Assembly: GCA_937870605.1 (NCBI GenBank)
Contig: CALMZW010000227.1
Coordinates: forward strand, 1 to 40,387
Source of the DNA: an uncultured Synergistaceae bacterium
GTDB taxonomy: Bacteria > Synergistota > Synergistia > Synergistales > Aminobacteriaceae
DNA: 40,387 bases
Reading direction: 5' to 3'
Both the position numbers and the translations under genes were made by a program. Positions 25,841 through 33,502 of the stretch are shown in pieces. Position 1 is the first letter of the stretch, and the number at the start of each line of letters is the position of its first letter. The notes beneath the pieces are model-generated. The model had not been told where the DNA came from and made no database searches. It saw only the letters and a list, made by a program, of their open reading frames with translations.

Positions 25841-26742
25841 CGACGACCCTGCGTCGCAGTTCGCTGTACGTTCCGGGAAACAACCCGTCGATGCTGATCA
25901 ATGCGGGAATCTACGGGGCCGACGTCCTCGTCTTCGACCTTGAGGACGCGGTGCCCTTCGCCGAGAAGGACGCCGCGCGCATCCTTCTCCGCAACGCGTT
26001 GTCGGCGGTCCGCTACGCTTCCGCCGAGGTAGTCGTCCGGATCAACTCGCTCTCGACGCCGTTCGGGCGGGAGGATCTCGACGTGATCGTCCCGCAGCGT
26101 CCGGACACGATCCGCATCCCGAAGTGCGAGACGGCGCGCGACGTGACGGACGTCGACCGGGCCGTCGGAGAGCTGGAGGCGGCGTCGGGGATCGAACGCG
26201 GCTCGATTCGCTTCATGCCGATCATCGAGACGGCGCTCGGCGCGTGGAACGTCATGGAGATCGCGACGGCGTGCCCGAGGGTCACGGCGTTGAACTTCGG
26301 CGCGGAGGATTACACGGCGGATATCGGCGCGATCCGCACGAAGGACGGGACGGAGCTTGCGGACCTGCGCGCTCGGATGCTTCTGGCCGCTCGCGTCGCG
26401 GGCGTTCAGGCGCTCGACTCGGTCTATTCCGATGTCGCGGACGACGACGGATTGTACGAGGAGTCCCGCCGGGCGCGGATCCTGGGGTTCGACGGCAAGT
26501 CGGTGATTCATCCGCGGCAGATTCCGGTCGTTCATCGGGCGTTCACGCCGTCGGAAAAGGAAATCGCGGCGGCGCTGCGCGTGGAGCGCGGACTCGCCGA
26601 GGGCAAAAGAATGGGCGTCGGCGTCGTCGTCGTCGACGGAAAGATGGTTGACGCCCCGGTGCTGAAGCGGGCGCGGAAGGTGCTCGAACTGGCCCGGGCG
26701 GCCGGAGCGCTTCCGAAAGAGGAGGAATCGTCATGCCGCTGA
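25837..26742 (+). CDS. citE: Citrate lyase beta subunit CitE, copy 1 (GTG start)
   Basis: CitE performs the lyase step, cleaving the acyl-carrier-bound (3S)-citryl-type thioester to the acetyl carrier plus a keto acid. The track ORF starts too early. The start is GTG 25837, overlapping the citD stop (GTGA), with GGAGGTGA about nine bases upstream, giving 301 residues. The TIM-barrel motifs are SSLYVPGNNPSM (about 8-19), VFDLEDAVPFAEKDAAR (about 33-49), VRINSLSTPFG (about 67-77), RFMPIIET and GFDGKSVIHPRQI (about 215-227). These include the metal-binding acidic residues of the family. It overlaps citF by ten bases. Citramalate lyase beta subunits look alike, so citrate as substrate is not proven. 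Confidence 0.92.
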   Translation: MTTTLRRSSLYVPGNNPSMLINAGIYGADVLVFDLEDAVPFAEKDAARILLRNALSAVRYASAEVVVRINSLSTPFGREDLDVIVPQRPDTIRIPKCETARDVTDVDRAVGELEAASGIERGSIRFMPIIETALGAWNVMEIATACPRVTALNFGAEDYTADIGAIRTKDGTELADLRARMLLAARVAGVQALDSVYSDVADDDGLYEESRRARILGFDGKSVIHPRQIPVVHRAFTPSEKEIAAALRVERGLAEGKRMGVGVVVVDGKMVDAPVLKRARKVLELARAAGALPKEEESSCR

Positions 26743-28277
26743 ACGGCGTGGGGCGGGACGTCCCGGACCGTATCCCGGGATATGGGGACGCGCGTCCCTT
26801 TTCGGCGGACGGAATCGCGGAAACGCCGCTGAGAGAGGCTCCGGAGACGGAGAGCGGCGCGGAAACGCGCGGGCGTTCCGTCGCGAAGGTCGTTCCGCTC
26901 GAACGGTCGCTCGACCTGCTCGACCTGCGCGACGGAATGACGATCTCGTTCCACCATCATCTCCGCGACGGGGACCTCGTCGTTTCGATGGTCCTCGACG
27001 CGCTGGCGCGCCGCGGCCTCAGGGGACTGACCCTCGCGCCGACGGCGCTCTTCCCGGTGCACGAGTCCATTCTGGCGCACGTCCGCGCGGGCGTGGTCGC
27101 GGGCATTCAGGGCAGCGTGAACGGTCCCGTCGGGCGGGCCGCGTCGGACGGGCTCTTCGACGGCCCCGTCGTGCTTCGGTCGCACGGGGGCAGGGCGCGC
27201 GCGGCCGCTTCGGGCGAACTTCCGGTCGACGTCGCGTTCATCGCGGCTCCGACCGCCGACCCCGAGGGCAACCTGAGCGGCCTGTCGGGGCCGTCCGCGT
27301 GCGGCTCGCTCGGCTACGCGCACACGGACGCGCGGTACGCGCGGCAGGTGGTCGCGCTGACCGACACCCTCGTCCCGTATCCGCTGCCGCGCGCGTCCAT
27401 CGACCAGAGCTGCGTGGACCTGGTCGTTCCGGTCGAGCGTCTGGGAATCCCGGAACGGATCGTCTCCGGGACGCTCGCGGTCACGAAGGATCCCTTGCGC
27501 CTCCTGATCGCCGAGCGCACGGCGCGCGTTCTGGACGCGTGCGGCGTGATCGCGCCGGGAATGTCGTTTCAGGCCGGGGCGGGCGGAATCTCGCTCGCGG
27601 CGACGGCCGCCGTGCGCGAACGCATGCGGGAGCGGAAGATCCGGGGGAGTTTCGCGTCGGGCGGCATCACGGGCGATCTCGTGGCAATGCACGAAGAGGG
27701 GCTCTTCGACGCGCTGCTCGACGTCCAGTCCTTCGATACGGAGGCGGTCCGCTCCCTTTCGCGGAATCCGGGGCACCGCGAGATGAGCGCGGCGATGTAC
27801 GCGTGTCCCTCGTCCCGCGGGTGCGTCGTCGACCGGCTCGACGCGGCGATCCTGGGAGCGACGCAGGTGGACGTCGACTTCAACGTGAACGTCAACACCG
27901 AGTCGGACGGCGTGCTGCTCCACGGCATCGGCGGGCACATGGACACGGCCGCCGGGGCCGGCGTGACCGTGATCGTGACGCCGCTGCTGCGCGGCAGGCT
28001 CCCGATGGTCGTCGACCGGGTCCTGACGGTCACGACGCCGGGATCGACCGTGGATGTGATCGTGACCGAGCGCGGCGTCGCCGTGAACCCGGCGAGGGCC
28101 GACCTGGCCGAAGCGCTCCGGAAGGCGCGACTGCCCCTTCGCGACATCGGCGATCTTCGCGACGACGCATACGCGCTGACGGGCGAGCCCGAAGCGCCGC
28201 GTTTCGGGGATCGGATCATCGGCGTCGTGGAGTATCGAGACGGAACGGTCATCGACGTGATCCGGAACGTTGTGTAG
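26733..28277 (+). CDS. citF: Citrate lyase alpha subunit CitF, copy 1
   Basis: CitF exchanges the acetyl group on the CitD arm for the incoming substrate, releasing acetate. The 514-residue length fits the family. Visible segments are MTISFHHHLRDGD (about 69-81), DLVVSMVLDALARRGLRGL, SACGSLGYAHTDARYA, GGISLAATAAVRERM, RGSFASGGITGDLV (about 306-319) and HGIGGHMDTAAGAG (about 393-406). The first 50 residues are charged and less conserved. It overlaps citE by ten bases and ends the operon; a strong terminator lies about 180 bases on. With citD and citE it gives a complete lyase core. Citramalate:acetyl-carrier transferase is the alternative activity. Confidence 0.93.
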   Translation: MPLNGVGRDVPDRIPGYGDARPFSADGIAETPLREAPETESGAETRGRSVAKVVPLERSLDLLDLRDGMTISFHHHLRDGDLVVSMVLDALARRGLRGLTLAPTALFPVHESILAHVRAGVVAGIQGSVNGPVGRAASDGLFDGPVVLRSHGGRARAAASGELPVDVAFIAAPTADPEGNLSGLSGPSACGSLGYAHTDARYARQVVALTDTLVPYPLPRASIDQSCVDLVVPVERLGIPERIVSGTLAVTKDPLRLLIAERTARVLDACGVIAPGMSFQAGAGGISLAATAAVRERMRERKIRGSFASGGITGDLVAMHEEGLFDALLDVQSFDTEAVRSLSRNPGHREMSAAMYACPSSRGCVVDRLDAAILGATQVDVDFNVNVNTESDGVLLHGIGGHMDTAAGAGVTVIVTPLLRGRLPMVVDRVLTVTTPGSTVDVIVTERGVAVNPARADLAEALRKARLPLRDIGDLRDDAYALTGEPEAPRFGDRIIGVVEYRDGTVIDVIRNVV

Positions 28278-28454
28278 AAGATCGCGGGAGGTCCGTTCCC
28301 TGATGGAATCCCTGATTTCTCCGGCGACTGCCCGATGAACGGACGTTGCGCAGAAGTTCCATGAAGACCGGAAAGCGACAGCGGCAGAGCTGTGATGGCT
28401 TCGCCGCGTCACCCGGACGCCCCCGGAGCGCCTTTCCGGAAACGATGACGCGGG

Positions 28455-28493
28455 AACGTCCTTCTCCGACAGATCGGGGAAGGACGTTTTTTT
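28455..28493 (+). terminator. Intrinsic terminator after citF
   Basis: AACGTCCTTC (28455-28464) pairs with GAAGGACGTT (28479-28488), with an inner CCGA/TCGG extension, and is followed by a run of seven T (28487-28493). This is a textbook rho-independent terminator closing the eight-gene operon. The rest of the 278-base gap (28278-28555) shows no gene. A TACGAT at 28508-28513 could be the -10 of the next gene. Confidence 0.88.
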
Positions 28494-28555
28494 GCGCGTT
28501 TCTGGTGTACGATAGGACAGAATTGTTTTACCGAAAACCTTGCAGAAGGGATGTG

Positions 28556-31189
28556 ATGCGGGTGAAGAAAAGCATTGGGGCGATGGGTGCGTTTCTTGTC
28601 GCGGCTGTGCTGTTCGCGTCGTTCGGGAGCGGACGTGCGTCGGCCGACGAGACGTGCGTCGTCGTCCGTCAGATCGCGCCGGTGATGAAGACGCCCGGAC
28701 CGTACACAACGGTCGAGAACGGACGGGGCGTCGAAATGCGCGACGACATCGAGGCGTGCGTCTACTACGGGAGCCGCGTGACCGTCGCCCCCGTGACGGG
28801 GAAGCACGCGGCGAAATGGGTGGCGCTGAAATACGAGGGAACGATGCTCGGATACATCGAGAAGAATGCGATCGCTCCCTTCCCGGCGTACGATTCCTCC
28901 GACCCCGGGACCTACTCTGTCAGGACGGAGAAGCTCGAACTCTTCCTGCTTCCCGGGAAGCACCCGGCTGCGAAGTACAGCGCGTTCTTCCTGCCGCGCG
29001 GCGTGGCCGTCACCGGAATCGGAAAAGCGTCCGCGGCAGGGAAGGACTGGATCCTGCTGCGATTCACGAGCGTCGGCGCCTCGGAGGAGAACCCCGAGCC
29101 CGCGGACGTCCAGACGCGGTATGCGTGGGCCTTGGCCTCGGACCTGACGCGTCTCGGGGCATCGTACGTTCCGGACCTCTCGAAAGTCGACGAGTCCCGG
29201 ATTCCGTCGCAGATCATGACGGAGCAGGACGCGGGGATGAAGCGGCGTGTCGACATCGGAAAGGCGGAGCGGGCGAAGCTCGTCGCCCACGGCTTCTACG
29301 TCGATCCGAAGCCCGTGATCCTCGAGACGCTCGAAGTCGACGACCTGGTCGAGTCGTACCCGCGCGTTCGCGACCACACAACGCCGCTCTTCATCACGGC
29401 CGATCTCGGGCTGCACACGTTCCACCTCCTCTTCGACCGGATGCTCCAGAAGGTCGAGGAACGACACTTCGCGCCGTCGCTCGCGACGCTTCTCGGGCTC
29501 ATGAAGAAGGGCCTCGCGAACATGACGCCGGCGCTTGCGGCGAACGACGCGGGGAAGGTCGTCGCGTCCGCAGCGTCCGACTACCTCGACGTCGCCGCGG
29601 CGCTTCTGACGGGCAAGGGCGCGCTCTCGCCGAGGGGGAGGACCGAGGTCGACCGGATCCTCGCCGCGAAAGAGAAGAAGCGTTCGACGCTCTCGGGCCG
29701 CGATGAGGACTACACGCTCTACCGTCCCAGAGGACACTATGCGCTCACGCCGGAACTCGGGCGATACTTCCGGGCGATGAGCTTTCTCGGCGGCGTCACG
29801 TTCGGCCTGAAAGCGCAGGACGAGGCGGCGGCGCTCCGGAACACGGGCGTGATCGCGGTGCTCTGCGCGCTGCTCGACGATCCGGCGACGCTCGCGGCGT
29901 GGAAGAGGGTCTTCGATCCGTTCACGGAGCTTGTCGGCGCGTCCAACGACAACTCGTGGTACGACTACGGCCCCGTCGTGAAGAAGGGCTTCGCGCCGGA
30001 CGCCCCCGGCGACGCCGAGAGGATGCGCGCCCTCAACCGCGCGCTTCTCGACGCGAGCAGGCCGCCGCTCATCATCGGCGTTCCGGCCCCGAGGACGGGC
30101 GCGTCGCAGAAGGAGCGGGAAGAGGACGCGATCGGCTTCCGGTTCATCGGACGGCGGTTCACGTTCGACGCGATGGCGTTCAATATGCTGACGTCGCCGC
30201 AAACGGGAACGGACGAGAAGCCGCGGAACCTCCCCGATCCGCTCGACGTCATGGCGGTCCTCGGATCGCCCGCGGCGCGGCTCGAAGCGAGGGCGTTCGA
30301 GGGGTTCGCGAAATACGGCGAGAACCTGAAGAAGCTCCGGGAGGCGTGGGGGGCGTTCCCGCGGAATCCGCTCTCGGCGAACGTCTATTCCCGGCTGCTG
30401 CGGATCTTCTCGGAGTACTTCGAGCCGACGGGGAGCGGGCAGTTCTTCGCGAAGTCGCCGAACTGGGAGTACCGGAAGCTCGTCGCGGCCTCGGCGGCCT
30501 GGGCGGAACTCAAGCACGACACGATCCTCTACGGCGAGCAGTCCGGCGCGGAGATGGGCGACGGCGGGGACGTCTGGTACGCTCCCGACTTCCTGTTCCC
30601 GGAGCCGCGCGGATATGTCGAGCCGCAGCCGAAGCTCTTCGGCGCGCTCGCGTCCTGCGCGTCGGGCGTGGCGAAATTCCTCTCGAACGCGGGGATCACG
30701 GACGAGGAATACGCAGGAAAACTCGCGACGTTCGCCGACCTCATGAAGCGGCTCGCCGCGATCGCGGGGAAGGAGACGGCCGGAGGCGAGATCACGGCCG
30801 ACGACTACCGCTTCATCCGGGAGTTCCCGTGCGAGCTGACGCGCGAGCTCCTGTTGCCCGAAGACATGCAACAGCTCTATCCGCCGGTCGCCGAGGATGT
30901 CCGCGACCGGCTCCGGATGGCGCTCGTCGCCGACGTCGCGACCGACTACTTCGCGGGCCGCGCGCTCCATGTCGCGACCGGGACGCCGCGCCATATCAAC
31001 GTCTTCGTCGACGATCCGTGGGGCGGTCCGCGCGTGACGCGGGGGGCGGTCTTCTCGTTCTATTCGTTCGCGCGTCCGCTCGCCTCCGGGCGAATGGACG
31101 ACGCGGCCTGGAAGAAGCTGGTCTACGGCAAGGACCAGAAGGCGCTCGACGCGCTGCGGCCGGCCTGGACGAGAAAACCGGAGAACTGA
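28556..31189 (+). CDS. Exported DUF3160-family protein
   Basis: The function is not known. The ATG at 28556 has AGAAGGGA just upstream and begins a signal peptide (about 1-31, cleavage near GRASA). The product has 877 residues. Residues 35-180 contain two stretches that resemble bacterial SH3 repeats (KWVALKYEGTMLGYIEKNAI and DWILLRFTSV), which is a tentative reading. The rest is the DUF3160 region, with FITADLGLHTFHLLFDRML (about 280-298), YTLYRPRGHYAL, RFIGRRFTFDAMAFNMLTSP, AELKHDTILYGEQ and PRGYVEPQP. It has no transmembrane anchor after the signal and so is probably periplasmic. It starts 278 bases after citF, behind a terminator, so it is a separate unit with the exported MEMO protein that follows directly. 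A role in the cell envelope is possible. Confidence 0.85.
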   Translation: MRVKKSIGAMGAFLVAAVLFASFGSGRASADETCVVVRQIAPVMKTPGPYTTVENGRGVEMRDDIEACVYYGSRVTVAPVTGKHAAKWVALKYEGTMLGYIEKNAIAPFPAYDSSDPGTYSVRTEKLELFLLPGKHPAAKYSAFFLPRGVAVTGIGKASAAGKDWILLRFTSVGASEENPEPADVQTRYAWALASDLTRLGASYVPDLSKVDESRIPSQIMTEQDAGMKRRVDIGKAERAKLVAHGFYVDPKPVILETLEVDDLVESYPRVRDHTTPLFITADLGLHTFHLLFDRMLQKVEERHFAPSLATLLGLMKKGLANMTPALAANDAGKVVASAASDYLDVAAALLTGKGALSPRGRTEVDRILAAKEKKRSTLSGRDEDYTLYRPRGHYALTPELGRYFRAMSFLGGVTFGLKAQDEAAALRNTGVIAVLCALLDDPATLAAWKRVFDPFTELVGASNDNSWYDYGPVVKKGFAPDAPGDAERMRALNRALLDASRPPLIIGVPAPRTGASQKEREEDAIGFRFIGRRFTFDAMAFNMLTSPQTGTDEKPRNLPDPLDVMAVLGSPAARLEARAFEGFAKYGENLKKLREAWGAFPRNPLSANVYSRLLRIFSEYFEPTGSGQFFAKSPNWEYRKLVAASAAWAELKHDTILYGEQSGAEMGDGGDVWYAPDFLFPEPRGYVEPQPKLFGALASCASGVAKFLSNAGITDEEYAGKLATFADLMKRLAAIAGKETAGGEITADDYRFIREFPCELTRELLLPEDMQQLYPPVAEDVRDRLRMALVADVATDYFAGRALHVATGTPRHINVFVDDPWGGPRVTRGAVFSFYSFARPLASGRMDDAAWKKLVYGKDQKALDALRPAWTRKPEN

Positions 31190-32044
31190 GTGCTCGCTTC
31201 GCTCGCTACGCTCGTACGAACGGTCGTCGCGTGCGCGCTGCTGGGGGGGCTGTCCTTCCCCGGCGGCGCGCACGCGCTTGTGTGTCCGCCGTTGCCCGCA
31301 GGAATCCGGCTCGCCGTCTCCCGGCCGCCTTCATCCGGCGCCCTTCCGGTCGCAGCCGGGATCATCGGCGGCATCGTCCCACACCACGACGTCGCCGGGG
31401 CGATGATCCTGCGGTTCTACGCGACGCTGAAGGCTTCGGGGCTCTCGCCGAAGCGCGTTGTGCTCATCGCTCCGGACCACTACAGGGCGGGGCGGGGGTC
31501 CGTCACGGTCTGCGGCGCGGACTGGGAGACTTCGTCCGGGACGCTCCCGGCGGACGCGGCCGCAGTCGGCGCGATCGTTCGTTCCGACGCGGCGTCCCGC
31601 GACGACCGGATCTTCGTCCGCGAACACGGCGTGACGACGCACCTTCCGCTCATCCGGGAGGCGTTTCCCGGCGCGACGGTGATCCCTGTCGCCCTTCGGA
31701 CGTCCGCGTCGGACATACAACTGCTCGTCCTCCGGAAGATCCTCCTGCCGTTCCTCCGCGACGGGGGGCTCGTGATCCTGAGCATGGACCTGTCGCATCA
31801 CAAACTCCCGGCGGGTGCTGCGCGCGAAGACGCCCGGACGCTGCCGGTCCTCGCCGGAATGGACATAAAATCCCTTCGCGGCCTCGACATCGACACCCCC
31901 CGCGGCGCGGCGCTCTTCCTCGCGCTCGTGCGCGACCTCGGGGGCGAGCGCGGCGTCGTCTTCGATCACACGAACTCGGGCGTCATCCGGGGCAGGCCGG
32001 AAGAACCCTGTACGAGCTACGCGACGATGCTGTTTTCGCGCTGA
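31190..32044 (+). CDS. Exported MEMO-family protein (AmmeMemoRadiSam system protein B type)
   Basis: The 284-residue protein begins with GTG directly after the DUF3160 stop, with GGAG eight bases upstream, so the two are coupled. Residues 1-30 form a signal peptide (VACALLGGLSFPGGAHA). The remainder has the MEMO fold, related to LigB extradiol dioxygenases: GGIVPHHDVAG (about 59-69), LIAPDHYRAG (about 91-100), EHGVTTHLPLI (about 144-154), SMDLSHH (about 197-203) and HTNSGVIRG (about 260-268). The histidines fit a metal site. Bacterial MEMO proteins are usually cytosolic and sit beside AMMECR1 and radical-SAM partners. Here both partners are absent and the protein is exported. Its reaction is unknown; periplasmic metal binding or redox chemistry is conceivable. 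Confidence 0.87.
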   Translation: MLASLATLVRTVVACALLGGLSFPGGAHALVCPPLPAGIRLAVSRPPSSGALPVAAGIIGGIVPHHDVAGAMILRFYATLKASGLSPKRVVLIAPDHYRAGRGSVTVCGADWETSSGTLPADAAAVGAIVRSDAASRDDRIFVREHGVTTHLPLIREAFPGATVIPVALRTSASDIQLLVLRKILLPFLRDGGLVILSMDLSHHKLPAGAAREDARTLPVLAGMDIKSLRGLDIDTPRGAALFLALVRDLGGERGVVFDHTNSGVIRGRPEEPCTSYATMLFSR

Positions 32045-32065
32045 CCGTGCGGTACGGGGAGCGTT

Positions 32066-32332
32066 TTACCGGGGAGCGATTCCCCTCCCGACGGCCGTTT
32101 CGATGCGCGCGCGGAGCGTGCAGTCGAGCGCGCCGCGGTCGTCGATCCGGACGGTCGCGTTCGTGACGCCCTTCGTATTCAGTATCTCGCGGGCGGTCGC
32201 GCGCATGCGGTCGCCGAACTGTCGTTCGACCGGGCTCGTGACGGAGATCTCGATCCCGTCGGGATGCGGCCCGACCGTCACCATCGCGTCGCTCGATTCG
32301 AGCGATCCCGCGCTTGCCGTTCTGTCGATCAT
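32066..32332 (-). CDS. citD: Citrate lyase acyl carrier subunit CitD, copy 2
   Basis: This 88-residue carrier is close to the standard CitD. The prosthetic-group region reads AGSLESSDAMV (about 8-18), with the usual two serines. It keeps SPVERQFGDRMRA and the signature DDRGALDCTLRARIETAV. The gene is buried in a longer shadow frame of the track. The ATG at 32332 lies 13 bases after AAGGAG. A GTG one codon upstream, ten bases after that site, is an alternative start. It is the third gene of the leftward acn-citC-citD unit, 53 bases after citC. Its stop lies 21 bases from the convergent MEMO gene with no clear terminator. Its partner is probably the citE copy 2 at the right edge, divergently encoded. 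Confidence 0.92.
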   Translation of the reverse strand: MIDRTASAGSLESSDAMVTVGPHPDGIEISVTSPVERQFGDRMRATAREILNTKGVTNATVRIDDRGALDCTLRARIETAVGRGIAPR

Positions 32333-32385
32333 CACTGGAATCCAACTCCTTTTCCTGGCGAATGGGTGTTCCCGGGAAGCGGGCG

Positions 32386-33471
32386 TCAGTGTCGCCCGGT
32401 CCCGAGCGCGATCCGTTTCCAGAGCGCCGCGCTTTCCGGGTCGCTCTCTTTCTTTCGTTCGATCGCGACGAGCGCGTCGTAGGTCGTCGCGGGGAGCAGC
32501 GCCCGCGTTTCCGCAAGCCGCCCCTCCCGGATGAGCCGCCGCACGCGCGACGCCGACACGGCCTCGCCGTCGCGTTCGACCCTCGGGATCTCCGTGACCC
32601 GGACGCCTCTGGGCGGCAAGACGCGCTTCAGGGCTTCGTTGTACGTCCTCGTGACGGGGCAGTAGGGCTCGGTTCCGACGAAGCGCTCCGTGACGCGAAG
32701 CGCGGGGGCGATCCGCTCGGCGAAGAGCGTCGCGTCGAGCGTCGCGTGGACCTGCGCCACGGCGTCGTCGCGCGTGAAGTACGACGGAAAGGTCCGCGAC
32801 GAGATGACGTACGGTCCCCCGCGAAGGACGGACACGTTCCCGAGGTCCGCCGTCCCGTCCCGAACGAGCGCAAAGCGCAGGTCGAACGGGAAAACCGAGC
32901 GGTCCTCCTCGACGACGAGGACGTAGAGATGCGGCGCGCGCGCGGCGGCCGTTTCGAGCAGATACCTGTGGCCGAGCGTGAACGGGTTCGCGTTGACGAC
33001 CGCAGCCCCCGCGCCGTCCGGCCGTCCGGCCGCCGCATCCGACAGCGCGGACAGAAACGGGGCGAGGCCGCCGCGTTCCCTCCCCGCGACGGACCACTCC
33101 AGGAGCGCGGCGTCGTCGGTCCGGGCGACGAGGTCGAACGAGAGCGCCTGAAAGACCGGAGCCGTCTCCGGCTTCGTGAACACGTACAGCTCCGTCTTTC
33201 CCTGCCGAAGCGCTTCTGTCACGAGCGCGGAGACGATCCGCGCGGCGATGCCTTCGTCGCGGCATTCGGGGAGCGCGCCGAGGCCCCGGATCGTCGCGCC
33301 GACCAGGGATCCCGTTCCGACGAGCCGCTCCGAGCCGTCGAAGACCCCCAGGATCCGATCGCCGTCGTCCGTCGCCGGAACGGAGAGGCCGAGGCGCGCA
33401 AGAAGCTCGCGCCGATCCCGACCCTCCGGTCCGGCGTCGCGGATCCATCGTTCCGTGAACGCAGCGAACAT
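32386..33471 (-). CDS. citC: [Citrate (pro-3S)-lyase] ligase CitC
   Basis: CitC activates citrate lyase by acetylating the thiol of the CitD prosthetic arm with acetate and ATP. The 361-residue protein has an N-terminal GNAT-like part (about 1-125, with LGALPECRDEGIAARIVSAL) and a C-terminal nucleotidyltransferase part. The latter has NANPFTLGHRYLLE near residues 160-173, holding the GH of the nucleotide-binding motif, and SASRVRRLIREG near 308. The length is normal. It starts 31 bases after the aconitase stop and precedes citD copy 2. It is the only citC in the window, so it would also have to activate the island 1 lyase unless another copy exists elsewhere. Confidence 0.93.
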   Translation of the reverse strand: MFAAFTERWIRDAGPEGRDRRELLARLGLSVPATDDGDRILGVFDGSERLVGTGSLVGATIRGLGALPECRDEGIAARIVSALVTEALRQGKTELYVFTKPETAPVFQALSFDLVARTDDAALLEWSVAGRERGGLAPFLSALSDAAAGRPDGAGAAVVNANPFTLGHRYLLETAAARAPHLYVLVVEEDRSVFPFDLRFALVRDGTADLGNVSVLRGGPYVISSRTFPSYFTRDDAVAQVHATLDATLFAERIAPALRVTERFVGTEPYCPVTRTYNEALKRVLPPRGVRVTEIPRVERDGEAVSASRVRRLIREGRLAETRALLPATTYDALVAIERKKESDPESAALWKRIALGTGRH

Positions 33472-33502
33472 CGCTGTCGCCTCCTGCCGTGCTTTCCCGG
33501 CC

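Noticed and set aside
28409-31273. 954-residue minus-strand ORF
   Set aside because: It is antisense to the DUF3160 gene, is arginine-rich and of low complexity, and has no ribosome site or family motif.
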